Part shown: piece after piece, positions 1 through 6,072 of the stretch
Numbering within the stretch: the stretch's first letter is position 1
Layout: each line of letters begins with the position of its first letter
Origin: Flagellimonas sp947499585
GTDB lineage: Bacteria > Bacteroidota > Bacteroidia > Flavobacteriales > Flavobacteriaceae
NCBI RefSeq assembly: GCF_044596045.1
Contig: NZ_CP138995.1
Location: forward strand, 3,658,001-3,722,000
Reading direction: 5' to 3'
DNA: 64,000 bases
The notes under the pieces: generated by a model
Seen by the model: only the letters and a program-made list of their open reading frames with translations
Told to the model about the DNA's origin: nothing
Databases searched by the model: none
Translations under genes and position numbers: made by a program

Positions 1-215
1 AACTCTGCATGGACCATCAAAGGGTTTCCTTTATACTTCTGAACAAAAAATAAGTTAGTTTCCCAGAAATCTACCAATTTGTCCATATGTGCTGGCCAGT
101 CATCTATGGTTTCATTAAAAAAATGTCCAATCTCAGCATCCTCTCTTACTTTTTCGTAAAACTGGGTCACCAATAATTGAACCTCCTTACGCGTTTCTAT
201 TTTCACTCTTGCCAT
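1..215 (-). CDS. Group III truncated hemoglobin, partial (C-terminus beyond window edge)
   Basis: The first 71 codons of a small globin are present; the rest lies off the left end. Visible family features are FYEKVREDAEIGHFF near residues 19-33, DDWPAHMDKLVDFW near 38-51 and YKGNPLMVH near 61-69, the usual group III truncated hemoglobin pattern; the final His is in the position of the proximal haem ligand region. Such globins bind O2 or NO in the cytoplasm. It starts with ATG 1 nt after the stop of the small membrane protein gene, so the two are one transcript. A Crp/Fnr-type site upstream of that pair suggests control by low oxygen or nitrosative stress (inference). Confidence 0.85.
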   Translation of the reverse strand, partial: MARVKIETRKEVQLLVTQFYEKVREDAEIGHFFNETIDDWPAHMDKLVDFWETNLFFVQKYKGNPLMVHAE

Positions 216-216
216 A

Positions 217-510
217 TTACAGCAAATTTAATATTAATACCACGGCACTGAGAACAACACTAACAATAAAAAGATTAAACACAGTTTTTGGACTCTGTTG
301 GGACAGCACCGCTGCGTTAAAACCCATACATGCTATGGTAACCAGAAACAACTGGAACATTTGAATGGCGGATGCCCCATTTATTAAAATATACATTGCT
401 GCCACAGAACCTAAACAGCTTTGACCTATTATGAATATTGGAGAATATCCATTGATACTTCTTTTAAATTCTTGCAAACCTTTCGAATAAAGCTCCATAA
501 TATATGTCAT
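217..510 (-). CDS. Small hydrophobic membrane protein of unknown function
   Basis: A 97-residue protein with three likely membrane segments, about residues 23-45, 50-66 and 77-96, and a short charged N-terminus. No family is recognised. A second in-frame ATG four codons in (at 498) is an equally good start. It is directly followed by the truncated globin gene. The promoter has a TAATTTTG -7 element and a palindrome near -41, so it is probably switched on by the Crp/Fnr protein encoded just upstream. A role linked to haem, oxygen or NO is guilt by association only. Confidence 0.7.
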   Translation of the reverse strand: MTYIMELYSKGLQEFKRSINGYSPIFIIGQSCLGSVAAMYILINGASAIQMFQLFLVTIACMGFNAAVLSQQSPKTVFNLFIVSVVLSAVVLILNLL

Positions 511-526
511 TTGTCATATTATGAAA

Positions 527-534
527 CAAAATTA
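527..534 (-). promoter_or_regulatory. Promoter -7 element (TAATTTTG) of membrane protein/globin operon
   Basis: Read on the minus strand this is TAATTTTG, an exact match to the Bacteroidota -7 consensus TAnnTTTG, about 17 nt before the first ATG. It puts the transcription start near 523. No clear -33 TTG is visible, as expected for an activator-dependent promoter. Confidence 0.55.
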
Positions 535-555
535 TTCTAGATAGAACGTCCATTT

Positions 556-573
556 TTATGACTTAAATCATAA
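556..573 (-). promoter_or_regulatory. Crp/Fnr-type palindrome (TTATGA-N6-TCATAA)
   Basis: A perfect inverted repeat of two 6-bp arms around CTTAAA. Its core TGA-N6-TCA matches Crp/Fnr family sites. The centre is about 41 bp upstream of the predicted start, the classic class II activator position. It lies between the Crp/Fnr gene (ends at 598) and the membrane protein gene. Confidence 0.6.
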
Positions 574-597
574 AGGAGCTTGTCGTAGATAAAATTT

Positions 598-1194
598 CTA
601 CCGAACTATTTTATGAGACTTAAGTTGAAGTATGCTTTTCTTCTCTAAAGATTTAATGGCTCGGATAACTGTTTCCACCCTAAGGCCGGTAAGGTCGGCC
701 ATTTGTTGTCTAGATAACTCCACCAGGTACGGTTCTTCCTCAGGTATTTTATGGATATGAATTTTGAAGTAATCAATGAGTTTTAACAGTCGATGTTCTG
801 GGCTTTCAGAAGAAATTTCGGCCACCATAGTAGCTTTATAGTGTAACCTACCCGCCAACACTTTAGTTAATGCCAAGTGCGTATCTGGGTTTTCTTTAAG
901 TAATTGAAAAAAACTCTTCTTTTCAAGCTTCCATACCGTGCTATCCTCTACCGCTTCGGCATATGCCGGGTAAGCCAATTCTGCAAACAGGGGAGGTTCT
1001 CCAAAACTTGACCCTTCAGAAAATATACCTTGTATAAACTCCTTGCCATCCTCATTAAAGTTATTCATCTTTATTTTACCCGTGGTAACCTGAAAATAAT
1101 ATCGAGGCGCTGTATCAATTCCAAAAAGCACCTCTCTTTTTTTGAGTTGCACTTGCTCTGCTCCGTATTTTTTCAATAGCGCTTCCGAAATCAT
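598..1194 (-). CDS. Crp/Fnr family transcriptional regulator
   Basis: A 198-residue regulator with an N-terminal cyclic-nucleotide-binding-like beta-barrel (about 15-115), a dimer helix (about 120-150) and a C-terminal winged helix with the recognition segment RQQMADLTGLRVETVIRAIK (about 162-181). There is no cysteine anywhere, so it is not an Fe-S sensor like FNR; the effector is unknown (haem, NO or a nucleotide are options). The start overlaps the MarR stop in an ATGA, indicating translational coupling. The gene lies just upstream of a palindrome of Crp/Fnr type that precedes a membrane protein and a globin, its likely targets. Confidence 0.85.
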   Translation of the reverse strand: MISEALLKKYGAEQVQLKKREVLFGIDTAPRYYFQVTTGKIKMNNFNEDGKEFIQGIFSEGSSFGEPPLFAELAYPAYAEAVEDSTVWKLEKKSFFQLLKENPDTHLALTKVLAGRLHYKATMVAEISSESPEHRLLKLIDYFKIHIHKIPEEEPYLVELSRQQMADLTGLRVETVIRAIKSLEKKSILQLKSHKIVR

Positions 1195-1799
1195 GAATTT
1201 TCTTCAAACTCAACACAATCAAGCCGAATATCTGAATGCTTTAATTGTTTCTCCAACAAATGACAATAGTGATTAGCTGCTGTTTTCTGATAAAACTTGC
1301 ACCCAAAGCATGTGCGTTGCACCGTTAAAACACCTGTTTGATTCATTTGATAAATTAACTTGCTCAATGTCTTGAACAAGTTTTCCTTTTCTGCAACCTT
1401 TACAGCATCCAACTGGTCTACCAATGGATTTGCAAAATGTTCTGTTTTTGAAACAATCTCTTTTCCCAAACTTGAAAGTAAGATAGAATAGCTTCGATTA
1501 TCGGCTGATGAATAATCTTTGATAATAAATCCTTTTTTATCCAATACCCTTATGGCATCGCTGATAGTGGGTTTGGTTATGTTAAATTCATGCGCCAAAA
1601 AGCTCACATTGTTGAATTCACTTTTATGATAAGCAACAAAAATCAAAATTTGAATCTGAATAGGACTCAGACCCAGTTGCTTTGCCTTTTCCCACAAAAG
1701 CGCTTTAAAAGCTTGTGATATACGTTCCAAGCCAGTAATTATTTTACTGGAAAGGTCATCTTGCTGTCGTTCTGGATTAAAAACACTCTTCTTATTCAT
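1191..1799 (-). CDS. MarR family regulator with C-terminal four-cysteine motif
   Basis: A 202-residue protein. Residues 15-155 form a MarR-type winged helix domain, with the recognition helix near NITKPTISDAIRVLDKKG (73-90). After it comes a tail carrying C164-x2-C167-x11-C179-x15-C195, a spacing that could hold a metal ion or Fe-S cluster. The ATG at 1799 was chosen; an upstream in-frame start at 1877 would translate a hairpin and overlap DUF2024. Its stop overlaps the Crp/Fnr start. A near-palindrome before this gene recurs before the lipoprotein and thioredoxin-like genes, so it probably represses the locus, including itself. The signal sensed is unknown. Confidence 0.8.
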   Translation of the reverse strand: MNKKSVFNPERQQDDLSSKIITGLERISQAFKALLWEKAKQLGLSPIQIQILIFVAYHKSEFNNVSFLAHEFNITKPTISDAIRVLDKKGFIIKDYSSADNRSYSILLSSLGKEIVSKTEHFANPLVDQLDAVKVAEKENLFKTLSKLIYQMNQTGVLTVQRTCFGCKFYQKTAANHYCHLLEKQLKHSDIRLDCVEFEENS

Positions 1800-1831
1800 A
1801 AAAAACAAAGCCTGCCAATTATCTGACAGGC
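1800..1831 (-). terminator. Hairpin with U-run directly before the MarR start codon
   Basis: On the minus strand a GCCTGTCA/TGGCAGGC stem (1810-1831) is followed by TTTGTTTTTT (1800-1809) and then at once by the MarR ATG. By form it is an intrinsic terminator for the DUF2024 transcript, but it also sits between a putative operator and the MarR gene, so it may work as an attenuator. Confidence 0.55.
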
Positions 1832-1833
1832 TA

Positions 1834-1849
1834 AAGTTAGTTATCCTAA
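1834..1849. promoter_or_regulatory. Putative MarR operator, divergent copy
   Basis: The + strand reads AAGTTAGTTATCCTAA, matching 13 of 16 positions of the element found exactly twice upstream (2865-2880 and 3176-3191). It is next to a second inverted repeat, TCCTAATT/AATTAGGA, at 1844-1860 that runs over the DUF2024 stop codon. Confidence 0.5.
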
Positions 1850-1854
1850 TTAAA

Positions 1855-2118
1855 TTAGGAACAGTTTTCCATTTCAATAATATAATATCCGTCTTTCTCT
1901 ATGTTTTCAACCACCGCTAAAGGTGCTTCTTGCATATGACAAAACTTGCATTCATTAACAGATAACTCACCCGTCATGAAAGTTTTAGAAGACAAATAAT
2001 GCTTACCAAAAGCAAAAATAACATCTGTATCCGTCAACGTACTAGGGACTAAAATGTCAAAATGCATGACCTTCCCATCTTGTCGTGGAACATACGTATC
2101 CCAAACTGAAACCTCCAT
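1855..2118 (-). CDS. DUF2024 family protein
   Basis: An 87-residue protein that fits the DUF2024 family, with the typical opening VSVWDTYVPRQDGKVMHFDI and the motif CKFCHMQEA near residues 57-65. The family is small and uncharacterised. A C-x2-C-H arrangement and a penultimate Cys are visible, which suits the redox flavour of the locus, though function is unknown. The ATG is 4 nt after the lipoprotein stop, so they share a transcript. A hairpin with U-run follows the stop. Confidence 0.75.
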   Translation of the reverse strand: MEVSVWDTYVPRQDGKVMHFDILVPSTLTDTDVIFAFGKHYLSSKTFMTGELSVNECKFCHMQEAPLAVVENIEKDGYYIIEMENCS

Positions 2119-2122
2119 ACTT

Positions 2123-2845
2123 CTATTTTATCGTATATGGTAAAGACAAGTCGCCACTGGCAACGCTAAAAACTTCATACACTCCTAACATGGGCATATC
2201 GTCAATACTAGTATTTACTTTCATAAAAGCAGTAACTCCATCATATTTAAAATCTGTTCTGTTATTGATACGATAATCTGGCACAACAACTTTTATAACT
2301 TTATTTTTGGCAAGTACTGGGTATCCAGGAGAGTCCATATACATTGGCATCCCAGGGTTTGTTGGTGGAAGTACCACCGTTTCATCAGCCTTTTTAAATT
2401 GCTTTACGGAAAGTCCGCCGGCTACCCGTTTATCTTCTATTAGTACTACCCAATGCGGATGCCAAACCACACCATCATTGTCAAAAACGGCATCGTTGTT
2501 TTCATCCCACAGTGGGGTATCATCAAAATCGGGATGAGATGTTAAGGCTAAAGCCACAATACCGTCAGTTTCATTAAAACCTACATCTGTAGGTTGTAAG
2601 CTAGTTGGAAAAACATATCCCAATACCGGAGCTCCGTCCAATTGACCAACTGCAGTAGGCACTGTGGCACCGGCAGTACCATTTACGGCTAATTCCCAAA
2701 CCGTTACGCCTAAATCGGTATCGTGCGTAATTTGTACTGCCTTAATCTCAAAATCTGCATTATTATAAGGGCTTTTTTGGGCACAAGAGGTGAATAAACC
2801 ACCTCCAAACAATATGCCTATCATTAATAAATTCTGTGTTTTCAT
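2123..2845 (-). CDS. Lipoprotein of unknown function
   Basis: A 240-residue protein with a type II signal peptide (FGGGLFTSC, Cys near residue 21), so it should be anchored to a membrane. The body is rich in Asp, Val and Pro and contains DDTPLWDENNDAVFDNDG near 108-125, which resembles a calcium-binding loop, and VVWHPHWVV just after. No family is recognised. A copy of the repeated operator-like element lies 20-35 nt upstream of the ATG, so it has its own regulated start or is controlled within the thioredoxin-like transcript. DUF2024 follows 4 nt downstream. Confidence 0.75.
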   Translation of the reverse strand: MKTQNLLMIGILFGGGLFTSCAQKSPYNNADFEIKAVQITHDTDLGVTVWELAVNGTAGATVPTAVGQLDGAPVLGYVFPTSLQPTDVGFNETDGIVALALTSHPDFDDTPLWDENNDAVFDNDGVVWHPHWVVLIEDKRVAGGLSVKQFKKADETVVLPPTNPGMPMYMDSPGYPVLAKNKVIKVVVPDYRINNRTDFKYDGVTAFMKVNTSIDDMPMLGVYEVFSVASGDLSLPYTIK

Positions 2846-2864
2846 AAATAGAGTTTTAAATTAA

Positions 2865-2880
2865 TAAGGATTCCTAACTT
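2865..2880 (-). promoter_or_regulatory. Putative MarR operator before the lipoprotein gene
   Basis: On the minus strand AAGTTAGGAATCCTTA, an imperfect palindrome around GGAATCC. It is identical over 16 bp to the copy at 3176-3191 before the thioredoxin-like gene. It lies 20 nt upstream of the lipoprotein ATG. Confidence 0.6.
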
Positions 2881-2899
2881 TAAAGGTTAAGAAAATAGA

Positions 2900-3133
2900 C
2901 TAACCCTTCACTTCTTCAATGGATGCTCCATAATTAATATGTAAAACGTTTCCATTGGGAGTTACCAAAGCTGGTACAGATTTTACACCTAGATCCTCTG
3001 CTTCCAAGATTCTACCTCTATTTTCACCAATATTAACTATGGATACGTTTTCAGTGCCTATTAAGGTCACAACATCTTGCTCTGCACTGACGCATACTGG
3101 ACAGCCTGCATGATAAAAAACTGATTTACTCAT
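2900..3133 (-). CDS. Thioredoxin-like protein (CPVC active site)
   Basis: A 77-residue thioredoxin-fold protein starting MSKSVFYHAGCPVC, with the redox pair C11-x2-C14 and a cis-proline segment VKSVPALV near 52-59. It has no signal peptide, so it should be cytoplasmic. The ATG at 3133 is preferred over a TTG twelve codons earlier, which would overlap the promoter region. It is the first gene of the locus: a TATATTTG promoter and an operator-like palindrome sit just upstream. Its likely job is a thiol exchange step serving the downstream lipoprotein and DUF2024 genes, but the substrate is unknown. Confidence 0.75.
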   Translation of the reverse strand: MSKSVFYHAGCPVCVSAEQDVVTLIGTENVSIVNIGENRGRILEAEDLGVKSVPALVTPNGNVLHINYGASIEEVKG

Positions 3134-3166
3134 TTGTAATGTTTTAGGTTTTGCATTATTGCAATA

Positions 3167-3174
3167 CAAATATA
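3167..3174 (-). promoter_or_regulatory. Promoter -7 element (TATATTTG) of the thioredoxin-like operon
   Basis: An exact TAnnTTTG match on the minus strand, 34 nt before the ATG. The repeated operator-like palindrome begins 1 nt upstream, filling the space between the -7 and -33 regions, as expected for a repressor site. Confidence 0.65.
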
Positions 3175-3175
3175 G

Positions 3176-3191
3176 TAAGGATTCCTAACTT
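3176..3191 (-). promoter_or_regulatory. Putative MarR operator at the thioredoxin-like promoter
   Basis: Minus strand AAGTTAGGAATCCTTA, continuing to give arms AGTTAGGA and TCCTTACT around one base, symmetric at seven of eight positions. The centre is near -20 relative to the predicted start. The same 16 bp occur at 2865-2880. Confidence 0.65.
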
Positions 3192-3214
3192 ATTATGATT
3201 TGATTTACTTTTTC

Positions 3215-4276
3215 TTACCATAGACTTTGAAAGCCTTCTAAACTCTCCTGTACTTTAGGGTCTGTACAATTTATCAAAATGGAAACTATCATTTTTTCAG
3301 TAGGGTAAACAAAAAAATTGGAATATGCCCCAACACTATTGCCTATATGACCTACAAAGTCACGGCCCGTATTATCTTGACTAACCTGAAAACCCAATCC
3401 GTAATAAGTAGGTTTGCCATTTACGGTTTGTGAAGTGACTATTTCTTTTAGTATTTCTGGTTTTACCAATTTCCCTTCTAAAATAGCTTGCCCCAGCTTA
3501 GAAATATCATTGCTAGTGGACAGGTAGCCTCCACCAGCCAGCTTGTAATAATTATTGACAGGTAAGGCGTTTTGAAAACCTATTCTGGTCTTAGTGTAGT
3601 TTTCCGTAAAGTTTTCAATTTCTTCTTGGGTAAGTTTAGGAGGGAAGGTAGTTGTCATTCCCAAAGGGTCAAGTACTTTTTCCTTTACATACTTTTCAAA
3701 GGGAACTCCACTGGCTTCTTGCATTGCAAGAGACAGTAAGACAAAGTCAAAACTATTATATAAATACCCATTACCTGGTTCAAAAACCAAAGGGTCATCC
3801 TTAAAAACCTCAATACCATCTTTAATTGAATAAGGCTTATTTATAGCATATTCTTTACCTCTATACCCTCTGATACCTGCCGTATGACCGGCCAACTGCC
3901 TTAAGGTGAAATCATTTTTCTTTTTTGGGTAGTACGGCACATAATTATAAAATGAAGTATCCAAATCCACTATCCCCTCCTCTACCATTTTTGCCAATGC
4001 CATACCTGTGATACATTTTGAGATACTTGCAATTCGGAATACGGTTTTCTTGGGATTTACTTTAATCTTTTCTTCTAGACTTGCATATCCATATCCTTTT
4101 TCCAGTACAATTTGACCATCTTTTAAAATGGTAACTGCCATTCCTGGCACTTTCTTCTCAGCCACTAGATTATGTAGGATAGCATCATACTTTCTAAATC
4201 CTTGGAGGTTATCAAGTGATTTAGTTTTAGGTCTTGAATTAAACAAATTATTGAAGAAGGTTTGTATTGTTCCCAA
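3215..4276 (-). CDS. Serine hydrolase of the beta-lactamase/class C family
   Basis: A 353-residue enzyme with the class C beta-lactamase/DD-peptidase motifs: S84-I-S-K87 (nucleophile and base), YNS at 173-175 and HIG near residue 314. Substrate unknown; many such proteins act on peptides or esters. No ATG is available near the N-terminus. The listed TTG start gives an N-terminus without a signal peptide, which is odd because relatives are usually exported. A repeat element related to others in this window lies immediately upstream (4286-4313), so the original 5' end may have been displaced. Start position is uncertain. Confidence 0.75.
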   Translation of the reverse strand: MGTIQTFFNNLFNSRPKTKSLDNLQGFRKYDAILHNLVAEKKVPGMAVTILKDGQIVLEKGYGYASLEEKIKVNPKKTVFRIASISKCITGMALAKMVEEGIVDLDTSFYNYVPYYPKKKNDFTLRQLAGHTAGIRGYRGKEYAINKPYSIKDGIEVFKDDPLVFEPGNGYLYNSFDFVLLSLAMQEASGVPFEKYVKEKVLDPLGMTTTFPPKLTQEEIENFTENYTKTRIGFQNALPVNNYYKLAGGGYLSTSNDISKLGQAILEGKLVKPEILKEIVTSQTVNGKPTYYGLGFQVSQDNTGRDFVGHIGNSVGAYSNFFVYPTEKMIVSILINCTDPKVQESLEGFQSLW

Positions 4277-4285
4277 GATTAGATT

Positions 4286-4313
4286 TTTGTCATTTCGAAC
4301 ATAGTGAGAAATC
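4286..4313. repeat. Short interspersed repeat (GTCATTTCGAAC...GTGAGAAATC type)
   Basis: GTCATTTCGAACATAGTGAG followed by AAATC. It resembles the TCGA-based repeats at 35305-35381 and 46394-46462, and from memory is a common intergenic element in flavobacterial genomes. It lies 10 nt before the start of the serine hydrolase gene. Confidence 0.5.
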
Positions 4314-4441
4314 CCTCAATTGAAAAATAAGATTCTTCATTTAATTTAGAATAATGTCGAAAATCAAAAATTAAAGTCAGCAAGATTGAAAAAGTGAGTA
4401 CTTCAATTTCCCTATACATTTGTCTCAACAATACAAAAGAA

Positions 4442-5305
4442 ATGGCACAATCTGAAAATAACAAGGCGTACTACCATCAAAAACTAAATCGTATTGTGGA
4501 ATACATTCATAATCATTTAGATGAAAAAATCGATATTAAGACCCTAGCAGAAATTTCACACTTTTCACCTTTTCATTTTCATCGAATCACAAGAGCATTA
4601 TTAGGTGAGCCCATTGGAGCCTACATTACAAGGGCACGAATAGAAACCGCCGCCAAAATGATTCGGTATACATCCTTGCCTATTGAGGAGGTGAGTTATC
4701 AAGTGGGCTATGAAACGCCTTCTTCATTAACAAAGGCTTTTAAGCAACACTTTAACACAACTCCTTCGGAGTATCGGAAAAATAAAACATTCAATTTTAA
4801 AATGACAAACAGTATGGAAACAAAATCATTAAACATTAAAAAAGCAAAATTCATCACTTTAGAAGATAAAAATTGCATTTACCTCACTCTTAAAGGTGCT
4901 TATGACAAAATGGATTATCCTTCTGCATGGGCGACCTTATGGCAAAAAGTAAAGGAGCAAAAATTGTTTACCGCTGGGATTGAACATTTTGGACAACCCT
5001 TTGATGACCCAAACGTAACAGAAGAAAGTAACATTCGCTATGACGCTTGCTTAATTATTCATAAAGAAGCTAAAGCTTCAGGAAAAGTGGGTACAAAAAC
5101 ATTAAAAGGTGGAAAGTTTGCCGTTTTTCTTTATGAAGGTAGTTATACCAATTTTAGATATGTCTATGACTATATTTTCAACACCTGGCTACTTGAAAGT
5201 GACTATGAATTAAGGGATGAGCCTGTTCGTGAAAAATATTTGAATAATGCCGAAAAGACTGAAGAAGAGAAACTAAGAACTGAGATTTACATCCCAATTA
5301 AGTAA
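4442..5305 (+). CDS. AraC family regulator with GyrI-like ligand-binding domain
   Basis: A 287-residue regulator. The N-terminal AraC DNA-binding domain (about 10-110) has two helix-turn-helix units; signature text includes DIKTLAEISHFSPFHFHRI and VSYQVGYETPSSLTKAFKQHF. The C-terminal half (about 130-287) is a GyrI-like/SOUL-type small-molecule domain ending in EIYIPIK. This layout matches Rob/SoxS-like or drug-responsive regulators. ATG 4442 was chosen because it begins a normal AraC N-terminus; an in-frame ATG 48 nt earlier would add an unrelated tail. It is divergent from the serine hydrolase and convergent with the head-GIN lipoprotein. Confidence 0.85.
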   Translation: MAQSENNKAYYHQKLNRIVEYIHNHLDEKIDIKTLAEISHFSPFHFHRITRALLGEPIGAYITRARIETAAKMIRYTSLPIEEVSYQVGYETPSSLTKAFKQHFNTTPSEYRKNKTFNFKMTNSMETKSLNIKKAKFITLEDKNCIYLTLKGAYDKMDYPSAWATLWQKVKEQKLFTAGIEHFGQPFDDPNVTEESNIRYDACLIIHKEAKASGKVGTKTLKGGKFAVFLYEGSYTNFRYVYDYIFNTWLLESDYELRDEPVREKYLNNAEKTEEEKLRTEIYIPIK

Positions 5306-5319
5306 TAGATTTCAACATT

Positions 5320-6072
5320 TTAATCATTAAAAATCAACCGTCCGTTAAAAAGTTCCTCCACCTCAACTTCTGGCGGACGGTTGTTGCTTATAACATCCCC
5401 GGTGCCTCTTAAAACACCGGTTATTCTTTGTTGTGGATTCACAAGCACATCATTAGAACCTCTATGATTGATTCTAATATTCTGCGCAACAAGGTTTTCA
5501 GCTTCTATTCTGGAGTCCCCTGCGGCTATAGTAATGTTTAAATTAGAAGTTGTTCCGCTAAGCTGAAAAAAAGCAATACCATTAACCACAATGCTAATGC
5601 TTTCTGATGCAACATTCAAATCAAAAGAACCATCTGTGGTTTCTGCTTCTGGCTCTGCAAAGCTTTCGGAGACTAAGGAGAGATTCGGGTAATTCAATAC
5701 CCCGTCGCTGGAAATTAATAGCCCAGTGCTACTGCGTATTTGCTCAATATTTGGTGATGTAACGTAAACCGTGGTCAAACCGTAATCCCGAAAAAAATTG
5801 CAGCCATTCTCATTTCTAAGAATGAGGCGGTTATCTTCTACTTGAGCCGAGACCTCTTTCCGAAGGAATTCTCCTGTTTCGATTTCCACTATTTGCTCAG
5901 TCCCTTGTCTTATTACTAGGTTGATGTTTTCAAAGACCGTGATATTGGTAAATTGATTAACCTCTACAGTTTCTCTAACCAAATCACCAGCGTTTTGAAA
6001 GCAGTCCGGCACATTGTCACCGTTACAGGCAACCAAAAGCAGGGTAAAATGTATGAGAATCAACTTTTTCAT
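5320..6072 (-). CDS. Head-GIN domain (DUF2807) lipoprotein
   Basis: A 250-residue lipoprotein (LLLVAC, Cys at 16) with the repetitive beta-helix pattern of the head-GIN/DUF2807 family: FTNITVFENINLVIRQG near 41-57, then short beta repeats such as VASESISIVVNG and IRINHRGSNDVLV. The fold is a right-handed beta-helix at the cell surface or periplasm; function is not known. Its ATG overlaps the stop of the PagL-like gene by 4 nt (ATGA), so the two are co-translated. Confidence 0.8.
   Translation of the reverse strand: MKKLILIHFTLLLVACNGDNVPDCFQNAGDLVRETVEVNQFTNITVFENINLVIRQGTEQIVEIETGEFLRKEVSAQVEDNRLILRNENGCNFFRDYGLTTVYVTSPNIEQIRSSTGLLISSDGVLNYPNLSLVSESFAEPEAETTDGSFDLNVASESISIVVNGIAFFQLSGTTSNLNITIAAGDSRIEAENLVAQNIRINHRGSNDVLVNPQQRITGVLRGTGDVISNNRPPEVEVEELFNGRLIFND
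5327..5383 (-). terminator. Terminator-like hairpin inside the 3' end of the head-GIN gene
   Basis: Minus strand CAACCGTCCG (5374-5383) pairs perfectly with CGGACGGTTG (5335-5344), then ATTTTTAA. Both arms and the U-run are inside the coding region, 5-12 nt before the stop codon. The gene is convergent with the AraC gene, so this may stop the operon. It is unusual because a transcript ending in the U-run would lack the stop codon. Confidence 0.45.

Noticed and set aside
598..1194. Oxygen-sensing FNR
   Set aside because: The protein has no cysteine and so cannot hold an FNR-type cluster; only family membership is claimed.
1800..1877. Longer MarR protein starting at 1877
   Set aside because: The extra 26 residues are encoded by the hairpin and the operator-like DNA and overlap DUF2024; the ATG at 1799 fits the family.
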